Shown here one piece after another: positions 1 through 5,989 of a DNA stretch of 12,126 bases (positions are counted from its first letter, which is position 1; each line of letters starts with the position of its first letter). The stretch is taken from the NCBI GenBank assembly GCA_036555665.1, contig DATBKW010000353.1:1-12126 (forward strand), written 5' to 3'. The translations under genes were made by a program, and so were the position numbers. The notes below the pieces were generated by a model. It made no database searches. It was not told where the DNA came from and worked only from the letters and a program-made list of their open reading frames with translations. This DNA is from JAOPZW01 sp036555665. GTDB lineage: Bacteria; Actinomycetota; Thermoleophilia; Solirubrobacterales; Solirubrobacteraceae.

Positions 1-513
1 GCGGCGGATCCGTTCCTTCGTGACATGTGAGTTCGCGACCAACGTCGTCACGGCCCGCGCCGCCCGACGATCGACCGCCCGGTGACGGCGCAGCGCGATT
101 TCGAGCGCCGGCCTGACCGGCGCGGGGACCTCGGCGCACGCCTGATCGCGCTCGTCCCAGGCGTAGCGGAAAGGCGAATGCACGTAGCACACGTGGACGG
201 CATCGCGGCGCGGGCGGATGCCGTGGGCGAACGCGCTGCTGCTGCTGACGACCACGTCGTAGTCGGTGACCGGCAGCCGCCGGGCGACAGCCGGGTAGAG
301 GGGCAGTAGCCGACGGAAGTTCGATTGGCCGACCCCCAGATGCTGGAGCCACGACGGTCGTACGTCGCGATGGCGGAAGCGGCCGCGCGTGCCGGCTTCG
401 TCGTAGAGCAACGTGTGGATCGGTGCGCCGGGCCAGATGTCGGCCAGGGCGCCGAAGGTCCGCTCTGCTCCGCGGAGCACCAGGAGGTAGTCGTGCACGA
501 GCCCGACACGCAT
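1..513 (-). CDS. Glycosyltransferase family 4, N-terminal part (cut by left edge)
   Basis: The visible 171 residues are the N-terminal, acceptor-side Rossmann half of a GT-B glycosyltransferase of the GT4 (group 1) kind. The protein opens with MRVGLVHDYL followed by RGAERTFGALADIWPGAPIH, and later has HVCYVHSPFRYAWD; both are typical of GT4 enzymes in surface-polysaccharide clusters. Such enzymes move a sugar from a nucleotide-sugar donor to a lipid-linked or growing glycan on the cytoplasmic side of the membrane. The C-terminal donor-binding half, with the E-x7-E motif, lies beyond the window, so substrate cannot be inferred. The ATG at 511-513 is the convincing start: a GGAG lies a few bases before it, next to the stop codon of the BTAD-type regulator gene. 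The 9-base gap implies co-transcription and possibly translational coupling with that regulator. The frame is open to base 1, so this is truncation by the window, not a broken gene. Confidence 0.9.
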   Translation of the reverse strand, partial: MRVGLVHDYLLVLRGAERTFGALADIWPGAPIHTLLYDEAGTRGRFRHRDVRPSWLQHLGVGQSNFRRLLPLYPAVARRLPVTDYDVVVSSSSAFAHGIRPRRDAVHVCYVHSPFRYAWDERDQACAEVPAPVRPALEIALRRHRAVDRRAARAVTTLVANSHVTKERIRR

Positions 514-525
514 CCCTCGCTCCTA
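514..525 (-). promoter_or_regulatory. Ribosome binding site of the glycosyltransferase, abutting the upstream stop
   Basis: Read on the minus strand, these 12 bases are TAGGAGCGAGGG and lead directly into the ATG. The TAG is the stop codon of the BTAD-type regulator and overlaps the start of the GGAG Shine-Dalgarno core. This fixes the glycosyltransferase start and suggests that ribosomes finishing the regulator could re-initiate on the glycosyltransferase. Confidence 0.6.
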
Positions 526-1770
526 GGGCGCCCCGCGCAGCTGGACGTCGTCGGCGACCTCGTGCGCGAGGTCGGCGAGGCTGAACCCCGGCTCTTGGCC
601 GAGCTCGCGCATCGTGCGCATCCGGAGCGCGCCGTAGCGGCGGGTGGCCTCGGTCCTGTGCCCGAGGCGCAGGCAGATCTCCAGGAACTCGCGCTGCACG
701 TGCGTGTCGAGCGGCTCGAGCTCGGCCAGGCGCCACAGATGGCGGTAAGCGGCCTCGAGGTCACCTGCGGCGCGATCGAGCCCGCTGAGGACCTGGAGCG
801 TGCGGGCCGCGAGTTCGCGCAGCCGATCGCGCTCGGCCAGCGCCCACACGGCGTAGGGCTCGTCGGCGAGGAAGTCGCCGCCGTACAGCCGGGCGGCCTC
901 GGCGAGTTGTCGTCGCGCGGGTTGCCCGTCGGCTGCCGCGTCGAGGCCCACCTGCGCGAACTCTTGGAAGACGTCGGCGTCGATCGTGATGCGCGCGCGG
1001 TCGAGCTGGTAGCCGCCGCCGCGAGTCACGACGAACTGCGACTCGGCGCGATGCGGGCGGCGAGGTTCGAGGCGCCGGCGCAGCGCGTGCATGTGGTGCC
1101 GGACGTTGGTCGGCGCCGCGTAGCCCGCCTCGGGCCACAGCGCGTGTGCGATCTCCTCGGTGTGCGCGGGCCGCCCGCGGCTGGCGATCATGAACTTCAG
1201 CAACTGCCCTGGGCGCTGGGTCAGCCAGCGTCCGCCGAGCTGCGTCTCGCCGCTGCGCACCTGCGTGAGGCCGAGCACATCGACGTAGAGGTGGGCTTCT
1301 GCGACCCAGTGCGGATCGGTACGGCGGCGGCGATCGCGCGTGTCAGCGGGCCGGACCTGGATGGCGACCTGGTCGTCGGGCGCTCGCGAGGCGATGATCC
1401 ACGCGGCACCGTCGCCGGGGAAGTCGATGCGCACCTCGGGCAGGACGTCATCGGCTTGCAGCGCCAGCTCGGTGATGCACGCATCGCCGAGCGGGCCCTC
1501 GCCGCTACGGCATCCGAAGAGGTCGCAGCAGCGCAACGTGTCCGGCGGGCTCTCCCCGAGGCGCTCGTCGTCGCCGAGGAGGTGGCGCGCAGCGTCGTTC
1601 CAGGCCTGCATGCGCCCATGGCCGTCCGCGACGAGGATGCCGAACGGCATCTCGGCGAGCAGTGGCACGGCCAACTCCTGGAGGCGCGCGGATGCACGCG
1701 ATCCACGCGTTTGGGGGGTGGGGGGATCTGCCATGACAGGCGAGGGCTTGCACAGGCGCCTGCGCCCCAT
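523..1770 (-). CDS. PAS-like / winged-helix / BTAD transcriptional regulator
   Basis: This 415-residue cytoplasmic regulator has three parts. Residues about 33-140 form a PAS-like sensor (MPFGILVADGHGRMQAWNDA, then a cysteine cluster C81, C82, C87, C98 and LPEVRIDFPGDG). Residues about 160-258 form an OmpR/SARP-type winged helix, with TNVRHHMHALRRRLEP as the likely recognition region and a GGGYQL wing. Residues about 263-410 form a bacterial transcriptional activation domain of helical TPR-like repeats (ADVFQEFAQVGLDAA, LYGGDFLADEPYAVWALAERDRL, LEPLDTHVQREFLEICLRLG). The layout belongs to the SARP/AfsR family, whose members activate nearby biosynthetic clusters, so its job here is probably control of the adjacent glycan genes. 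I chose ATG 1770, which has a weak AGAG before it; ATG 1734 (MADPPTPQ) is an alternative with no visible Shine-Dalgarno. Its gene is transcribed away from the LuxR-type gene. The signal sensed by the PAS-like part is unknown. Confidence 0.88.
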   Translation of the reverse strand: MGRRRLCKPSPVMADPPTPQTRGSRASARLQELAVPLLAEMPFGILVADGHGRMQAWNDAARHLLGDDERLGESPPDTLRCCDLFGCRSGEGPLGDACITELALQADDVLPEVRIDFPGDGAAWIIASRAPDDQVAIQVRPADTRDRRRRTDPHWVAEAHLYVDVLGLTQVRSGETQLGGRWLTQRPGQLLKFMIASRGRPAHTEEIAHALWPEAGYAAPTNVRHHMHALRRRLEPRRPHRAESQFVVTRGGGYQLDRARITIDADVFQEFAQVGLDAAADGQPARRQLAEAARLYGGDFLADEPYAVWALAERDRLRELAARTLQVLSGLDRAAGDLEAAYRHLWRLAELEPLDTHVQREFLEICLRLGHRTEATRRYGALRMRTMRELGQEPGFSLADLAHEVADDVQLRGAP

Positions 1771-1974
1771 TCATCTCTAACAGCGCAAACGCGTTGAGGT
1801 TCGGCGGTGGGCGAGAAATTCACGCTCCGAGCGCAAACCAAATGCCAACCTCCTGAGCGTAGACCGAATCTCAACCGTCTAATCCGCACGCAACATCGAT
1901 CTCAGGCTCGGGCGACACGCATTGCATAGCGTGCGCGGCCCGGCGCTCCGCGCGTAGTGGACCAGGAGGCACCC
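1771..1974. promoter_or_regulatory. Divergent regulatory region between the two regulators, with inverted and direct repeats
   Basis: This is the longest non-coding stretch, and it is less GC-rich than its surroundings. It holds GTTGAGGTTCGG at 1793-1804 and its inverted counterpart CCGAATCTCAAC at 1864-1875 (11 of 12 bases pair), with centres 71 bases apart. A partial third copy in the inverted direction, CCAACCTC, is at 1845-1852. The octamer GCGCAAAC occurs twice in direct orientation, at 1783-1790 and 1831-1838. TCTAAT at 1878-1883 could be a -10 element for the plus-strand LuxR-type gene, but I find no good -35. The repeats could be operators for either flanking regulator. All functional assignment here is inference. 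Confidence 0.5.
1964..1969 (+). promoter_or_regulatory. Shine-Dalgarno AGGAGG deciding the LuxR-type gene start
   Basis: AGGAGG lies 5 bases before the GTG at 1975, which is ideal spacing. It lies inside the coding sequence if the in-frame GTG at 1957 were used instead, and that upstream GTG has no ribosome binding site of its own. The 1975 start is therefore preferred. Confidence 0.8.
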
Positions 1975-2658
1975 GTGGCAGACCCCACGACGGTCCCTGA
2001 CCCCTTTCTCAACGACCTTTTCGGAGACCTCGACATCATCGAGCCCGAACCTTCGGTTGCCCTGATCGCTGCGCCGACGCTTCTCTGCCGTCGGATCCTC
2101 GCCGCCCTTGACTACGACCGCCTGCCGGTTATCGCGCACGCAGAGACCTGCGACGCGCTGCTGGATGGGCTCACCAGGTGCAATCCGCGTGTCGTCGTCG
2201 TGGCGGGCCTCTCCGAGGAGCCGCTGCTGGAGGCCATCGAGGCCGCATCCCACAGCCTGCCGGAATCCCGCGTGGTGTTCGTCACCGAGCACCTTCTTGG
2301 CAGCCCGCTCCGGCGCGCGCTCCGCATCGGTGCGTGCGGCGCGGTCGCCGCCCCGCAGATCGAGACGGGTCTCGCGCTCGCCGTGCGCGCCGCGTCCGCC
2401 GGCATGGTCGTTGTGCCGGAGGCGATGCGCGAGCGCCTCGAGCCCCCAGCGCTGTCCCCACGCGAGCGGCAGGTGCTCGCGCTCGCCGCCGAGGGCGCCA
2501 CCAGCGCCGAGATCGCATCCGATCTGACGGTGTCGATCGGCACCGTCAAACGCCACCTCTCTTCGTGCTTCGCCAAGCTCGGCGTGCAGAACCGCTCCGA
2601 GGCGCTCGCCCTCCTCGTCGACGCCGAACACCACCCGGCGGCCGCCAGCGCGAGGTGA
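1975..2658 (+). CDS. LuxR/NarL-type regulator with an aspartate-less receiver-like domain
   Basis: The product is 227 residues. Residues about 160-215 form a clear LuxR-type helix-turn-helix: LSPRERQVLALAAEGATSAE, then IASDLTVSIGTVKRHLSSCF and AKLGVQNRSEALALL. Residues about 27-140 have the length and strand/helix rhythm of a response-regulator receiver, but its active site is gone. The usual acidic pair after strand 1 is A32-A33 (VALIAAP), the phospho-acceptor position after strand 3 reads VVVVAGL with no Asp, and the usual Lys after strand 5 is absent (GACGAVAAPQ). Only T104 (VVFVTEHL) matches the conserved Thr/Ser. It is therefore unlikely to be phosphorylated by a histidine kinase; a small ligand, a protein partner or constitutive DNA binding is more likely. 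Its TGA overlaps the ATG of the sugar transferase by one base, so it probably regulates its own operon. No kinase gene is nearby. Confidence 0.9.
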   Translation: MADPTTVPDPFLNDLFGDLDIIEPEPSVALIAAPTLLCRRILAALDYDRLPVIAHAETCDALLDGLTRCNPRVVVVAGLSEEPLLEAIEAASHSLPESRVVFVTEHLLGSPLRRALRIGACGAVAAPQIETGLALAVRAASAGMVVVPEAMRERLEPPALSPRERQVLALAAEGATSAEIASDLTVSIGTVKRHLSSCFAKLGVQNRSEALALLVDAEHHPAAASAR

Positions 2659-4178
2659 TGTCGCCACAGCTCGGCAACGTTGGTCGGTGGGGTCCGGCAC
2701 GCTACCGCACGCGCCCACTCCCCCCTGTCGCCGTCGAGCAGCTGCTCCCGCGCCAGCACTCGGCGGCCAGCAGCCGTCCGAGCGCGTGGCGGCCCGACTC
2801 CGACGCCCTACGCCCACCGGCGGCCCAGCGGCGCGAGCGCCGCACGCGCCAGTTGCTCGCCGGCGCCGATGCCGCCGCAGCGATCGGGACCCTGACGATC
2901 TGCATCCTCGCCCTCGGCGGCTCGCAGGATCGCCTGCCCGCTCCGGCGGTGGTCGTCGCCGCCCTCGGGTGCCTGGCGCTGGCCAAGGCGTTGGGCCTCT
3001 ACGACCGCGACCATCTCACGCTGCGGCCGTCGACGCTCGACGAAACGCCGCGCCTGTTTCACCTCGCGACGCTATGGGCTCTGGTCCTCTGGCTGGCCGG
3101 CGAGCCCGTGCTCGGCGGCTTCCTCGGCCGCGACCAGATCCTCGGGATCTGGGGCGGGCTGACCATCGCGCTGCTCGTTGGCCGTGCGTTCGCCCGCGCG
3201 ATCGGGCGCTACGTCACCGCGCCCGAACGCTGCCTGCTCGTCGGCGACCGCGCCGCCTGCGCCCGAACCGAGCGCAAGATCCGCGAGTCGCGGCGCGCCC
3301 ACGCGGAGGTGGTGGCGGCGATCGCGTCCGGTCAGCTCGGCGACGAGCACGTCGCCGCGGAAGCCCTGAAAACGATCACCGCGCGCAGCGACATCCACCG
3401 CCTGATCGTCGCCCCCGGGCCCGACGACCAAGCGGAGATCCTTGACCTCGTCCGCGCAGCGAAGGCCGTCGGTCTCAAGGTCAGCCTCGTGCCGCGCATG
3501 CTCGAGGTCGTCGGCTCGTCGGTGGTCTTCGACGACGTCGACGGCCTGACGCTTCTCGGCGTCACGCGCTTCGGGCTGTCGCGCTCGGCGTGGGTCTTCA
3601 AGCGCGCGTCTGACGTGGTCGGCGCGACGCTCGGCCTCGTCCTGCTCGGCCCGCTGCTCGCCGCCATCGCCGCCGCGATCAAGCTCGACAGCCGCGGCCC
3701 CGTGCTCTTCCGCCAGCAGCGCGTTGGCCGCGACGGCTGCACGTTCGCGATGGCGAAGTTCCGCACGATGGTGGATGGCGCCGAGCGCGAGCAGGCTGCG
3801 CTGCGCCACCGCAACGAGGCGGACGGGCTGTTCAAGATCGCCGACGACCCGCGGATCACGCGCGTGGGTCGCGTTCTGCGCCACGCCTCGCTGGATGAGC
3901 TCCCACAGTTGTGGAACGTCCTGCGCGGCCAGATGAGCCTCGTCGGCCCGCGCCCGCTCGTCCCGGAGGACGATGAGCGCGTCGAGGGCTGGTACCGCCG
4001 TCGCCTACACCTGATGCCCGGGATGACCGGCCGCTGGCAGGTGCTCGGATCGGCGCGGATCCCGCTCGACGAGATGGTCAAGCTCGACTACCTCTACGCC
4101 GCCAACTGGTCTCCGTGGCTCGACGTCAAGATCCTGCTGCGGACGGTCGCCTTCGTGATCGGGCGCCGCGGGCTCTGA
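2658..4178 (+). CDS. Polyprenyl-phosphate sugar-1-phosphate transferase (exopolysaccharide initiation)
   Basis: This 506-residue integral membrane enzyme transfers a sugar-1-phosphate from a nucleotide sugar to undecaprenyl phosphate, the first step of exopolysaccharide or O-antigen-type glycan synthesis. A proline/arginine-rich N-terminal tail (1-66) precedes four hydrophobic segments at about 68-88, 95-115, 133-150 and 161-178. A Rossmann-like CoA_binding_3-type region follows (about 188-300), then a membrane-embedded helix at about 317-342 and the bacterial sugar transferase catalytic domain (about 313-506). Family motifs are present: FRQQRVGRDG, AMAKFRTMVDGAE, HASLDELPQLWNVLRGQMSL followed by VGPRPLVPED, and PGMTGRWQVLGSA. 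The D413-E414 pair is the catalytic Asp-Glu of the family. Length and layout match the long WbaP/CpsE-like class. The start is the ATG sharing a base with the stop of the LuxR-type gene, with GAGG very close upstream; no other ATG or GTG start lies before the first membrane segment. Which sugar is used cannot be told. Confidence 0.93.
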   Translation: MSPQLGNVGRWGPARYRTRPLPPVAVEQLLPRQHSAASSRPSAWRPDSDALRPPAAQRRERRTRQLLAGADAAAAIGTLTICILALGGSQDRLPAPAVVVAALGCLALAKALGLYDRDHLTLRPSTLDETPRLFHLATLWALVLWLAGEPVLGGFLGRDQILGIWGGLTIALLVGRAFARAIGRYVTAPERCLLVGDRAACARTERKIRESRRAHAEVVAAIASGQLGDEHVAAEALKTITARSDIHRLIVAPGPDDQAEILDLVRAAKAVGLKVSLVPRMLEVVGSSVVFDDVDGLTLLGVTRFGLSRSAWVFKRASDVVGATLGLVLLGPLLAAIAAAIKLDSRGPVLFRQQRVGRDGCTFAMAKFRTMVDGAEREQAALRHRNEADGLFKIADDPRITRVGRVLRHASLDELPQLWNVLRGQMSLVGPRPLVPEDDERVEGWYRRRLHLMPGMTGRWQVLGSARIPLDEMVKLDYLYAANWSPWLDVKILLRTVAFVIGRRGL

Positions 4179-4181
4179 GGT

Positions 4182-4805
4182 TCAGGCGAACTCGATCGCC
4201 TTGAGCACCCGCGCCGGCGCGCCGGCCGCGATCGAGCCCGCGGGCACGTCCTCGGTGACGACGGAGTTGGCGCCGATCACGCAGCGGTCGCCGATCGTCA
4301 CGCCGCTCGTCACGACGACGTTGGCGCCGCACCAGACGTTGTCGCCCACGCGCGTGGGGCCCTTGGTCGTGAAGCCCTGCCAGGTGACCGGCCGGGTCGG
4401 GTCGTCGAAGCGGTGGTTGCCGTCGGTGACGAAGCAGCCGTTGGCGAACATGCAGTGCGAGCCGATCTCGACCAGCTCGACGCTCGCCACCATGACGCCG
4501 AGGTTCAGAAAGGTGCCCTCGCCGATGCGCACGCGCGCGGCGTCGGGCGCCGTGATCCACACCCCGGGCTCGAACAGCGTCCCCGCGCCGACCTCCAGGC
4601 GCCCATCGCGCAGGGCCTCGAGCACGTTGCCGTGCACCGGCCAGCGCACGAACGCCTCGCGGCGGGCGAACTCCCAGTGGATCCGCGCGCGGTTCCAGGG
4701 CAGGCTGTTGCGCTCGTACCAGCGCCATTTCAGAAGCCAGAGCTTGGCCTGCGCGGCGGTCACGAACGCGCAGGATCGCAGGTGAACCGTGGCTTGCAGG
4801 TTCAC
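4182..4805 (-). CDS. Hexapeptide-repeat (left-handed beta-helix) acetyltransferase
   Basis: The protein is 207 residues if it starts at GTG 4805. After a basic, tryptophan-rich N-terminal helix (about 19-50, LWLLKWRWYERN) come imperfect hexapeptide repeats, for example VRIGEGTFLNLGVMV, VEIGSHCMFANGCFV, TRVGDNVWCGANVVV and VTIGDRCVIGANSVV, ending in VPAGSIAAGAPARVLK. TDGNHRFDDP contains H131, the expected catalytic histidine of maltose/galactoside O-acetyltransferase-like enzymes. Members of this family O- or N-acetylate sugars using acetyl-CoA, so decoration of the locus's glycan is plausible. The start is uncertain: GTG 4805 and GTG 4763 are both in frame without a clear Shine-Dalgarno, and an ATG at 4901 would extend the gene 43 bases into the LysM gene, which I consider unlikely. 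It converges on the sugar transferase, with 3 bases between the stops. Confidence 0.88.
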   Translation of the reverse strand: MNLQATVHLRSCAFVTAAQAKLWLLKWRWYERNSLPWNRARIHWEFARREAFVRWPVHGNVLEALRDGRLEVGAGTLFEPGVWITAPDAARVRIGEGTFLNLGVMVASVELVEIGSHCMFANGCFVTDGNHRFDDPTRPVTWQGFTTKGPTRVGDNVWCGANVVVTSGVTIGDRCVIGANSVVTEDVPAGSIAAGAPARVLKAIEFA

Positions 4806-4858
4806 GGAACATCGCGCGGCCCGAGTTGGTCGCGGCCGGTCGGTGGTAGGCAACGCAC
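4806..4858. promoter_or_regulatory. Short divergent promoter region between acetyltransferase and LysM gene
   Basis: Only 53 bases separate the preferred acetyltransferase start from the ATG of the LysM protein, so both promoters must lie here or reach into the coding regions. TTGGTC at 4826-4831 with TAGGCA at 4847-4852 is a weak possible -35/-10 pair (15-base spacing) for the plus strand. GGTAGG before ATG 4859 is the nearest thing to a ribosome binding site. No inverted repeat stands out. Confidence 0.3.
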
Positions 4859-5938
4859 ATGCTCGCCCGTTCTCTGCTGGCCGCGCTGGCGGTCTGCGCA
4901 CTCACACCGGCGACCTCCGCCGCAGCCGTCCACACCGTCGCCCCCGGGGAGACGCTGTGGGGCATCGCGATGGCCAACAACCTGCCGACGAGCGCCGTGG
5001 CGACGGCCAACGGCCTCTCGCCCGAGGCGCGGGTCGTCGCGGGCACGAATCTGACGATCCCGGCGCCCGGCCAGACGCCGACCCCGCCCGTCAACGCGGC
5101 GCCCTCAGCAGGCACCGGGGGCGGCGGCTACCGCGTCGTGGCCGGCGACACGCTGAGCGGCATCGCGGCGCGCAACGGCCTCTCGCTGTCGGCGCTGGCG
5201 GCCGCCAACGGGCTGAAGACCGACTCGTGGGTGATCCAGGGGACGAGCCTGCGCCTCCCGGCCGCGGGCAGCGCGCCCGTCGCGCAGGCCGCGCCCGCGG
5301 CGGCGACGGCGGCCCCCGAGGCGATGGGCGCCTACAAGGTGCGCCCCGGCGACACGCTCAGCGGCCTGGCCGCCGCCGCGCGCGTGCCCGCCGCCCAGAT
5401 GGCGTACATGAACGGCCTCGACCCGAAGGCGATGCTGATCGCGGGCACCGTGATCAAGCTCCCCACCGGCGCCTCGATCGCGGCCAGCGGGCCGGCGCCC
5501 GCGCGCACGATCGTGCCGCAGGCTGCGCCGATGGCATCACCGGGCCGCCTGAGCGCCGCCCAGGTCGGCAGCCTCGCCGCCGCGCAGGGCGTGCCGTCCT
5601 CGCTGGCCTCCGCGATCGCCTGGCAGGAGAGCGGCTTCAACAACGGGATGATCTCGTCCGCCAACGCCCGCGGGATCATGCAGATCATGCCCGGCACGTG
5701 GAGCTGGGTGCAGTCCAACCTCAGCTCGGCGCGCCTGGATCCGTCGTCGGCGACCGACAACGTCAAGGCCGGGTCGCTCTACCTCGCCCACCTGTTGCGC
5801 CAGACCAGCGGCGACCCTGCCATGGCGGCCGCGGCGTACTACCAGGGGCTCGACTCGGTGCGCCGCATCGGGATGCTCCCGGAGACGCAGCGTTACGTCG
5901 CGAACGTCCTGGCGCTGAGAGGTCGCTTCGGGGGCTGA
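4859..5938 (+). CDS. Secreted triple-LysM lytic transglycosylase (SLT domain)
   Basis: The product is 359 residues. A signal peptide covers about 1-21 (MLARSLLAALAVCALTPATS, cleavage probably after the Ala at 21), with no lipobox. Three LysM peptidoglycan-binding domains follow at about 24-68 (HTVAPGETLWGIA), 91-134 (YRVVAGDTLSGIA) and 159-202 (YKVRPGDTLSGLA), joined by Ala/Pro/Gly-rich linkers. A C-terminal SLT-type domain spans about 231-355. E257 in IAWQESGFNN is the expected catalytic acid, followed by the signatures ARGIMQIMPGTW, AAAYYQG and ETQRYVANVL. The enzyme would cleave the MurNAc-GlcNAc bond of peptidoglycan outside the membrane, for cell-wall turnover or growth. SLT domains with tandem LysM modules are common, and here all three LysM domains come first. 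It may be an independent transcription unit. Confidence 0.94.
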   Translation: MLARSLLAALAVCALTPATSAAAVHTVAPGETLWGIAMANNLPTSAVATANGLSPEARVVAGTNLTIPAPGQTPTPPVNAAPSAGTGGGGYRVVAGDTLSGIAARNGLSLSALAAANGLKTDSWVIQGTSLRLPAAGSAPVAQAAPAAATAAPEAMGAYKVRPGDTLSGLAAAARVPAAQMAYMNGLDPKAMLIAGTVIKLPTGASIAASGPAPARTIVPQAAPMASPGRLSAAQVGSLAAAQGVPSSLASAIAWQESGFNNGMISSANARGIMQIMPGTWSWVQSNLSSARLDPSSATDNVKAGSLYLAHLLRQTSGDPAMAAAAYYQGLDSVRRIGMLPETQRYVANVLALRGRFGG

Positions 5939-5953
5939 GCCCGGGGCTTCGCC

Positions 5954-5980
5954 TGTCACAGTGGGGTCCGCTGCCTCGTC
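5954..5980 (+). promoter_or_regulatory. ECF41-type promoter (TGTCACA, 16 bases, CGTC)
   Basis: TGTCACA at 5954-5960 and CGTC at 5977-5980 are separated by 16 bases and lie just upstream of the ECF41 sigma gene. TGTCACA with CGTC is, from memory, the -35/-10 pair reported for ECF41-dependent promoters, which normally precede the sigma gene or its partner. This predicts positive autoregulation. The expected transcription start, about 6-9 bases past CGTC, falls at or just before the GTG at 5990, so the message would have almost no leader. Confidence 0.8.
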
Positions 5981-5989
5981 GTAGGGCAC

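Noticed and set aside
325..1797. Long 490-residue plus-strand open frame opposite the BTAD regulator.
   Set aside because: It is an antisense shadow in GC-rich DNA. The minus strand gives clear PAS-like, winged-helix and BTAD domains, while the plus frame shows no recognisable domain and runs through the glycosyltransferase boundary.
1957..1974. GTG at 1957 as start of the LuxR-type gene.
   Set aside because: The strong AGGAGG at 1964-1969 would be inside the gene and is ideally placed for GTG 1975; no ribosome binding site precedes 1957.
2178..2657. Upstream in-frame extension of the sugar transferase by 160 residues.
   Set aside because: It lies wholly within the LuxR-type gene in another frame and is Arg/Pro-rich low-complexity sequence; the ATG at 2658 at the stop/start overlap is a normal start.
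4806..4901. Extended acetyltransferase N terminus from the ATG at 4901.
   Set aside because: It would overlap the signal peptide codons of the divergent LysM gene, leave no promoter space, and the added residues look unlike the family.
5932..5948. GGGC-TGA-GCCC and AGCCC/GGGCT small inverted repeats after the LysM gene, as a terminator.
   Set aside because: The stems are only 4-5 pairs, the loops are 1-3 bases and there is no T-run, so this is not a credible terminator in such GC-rich DNA.
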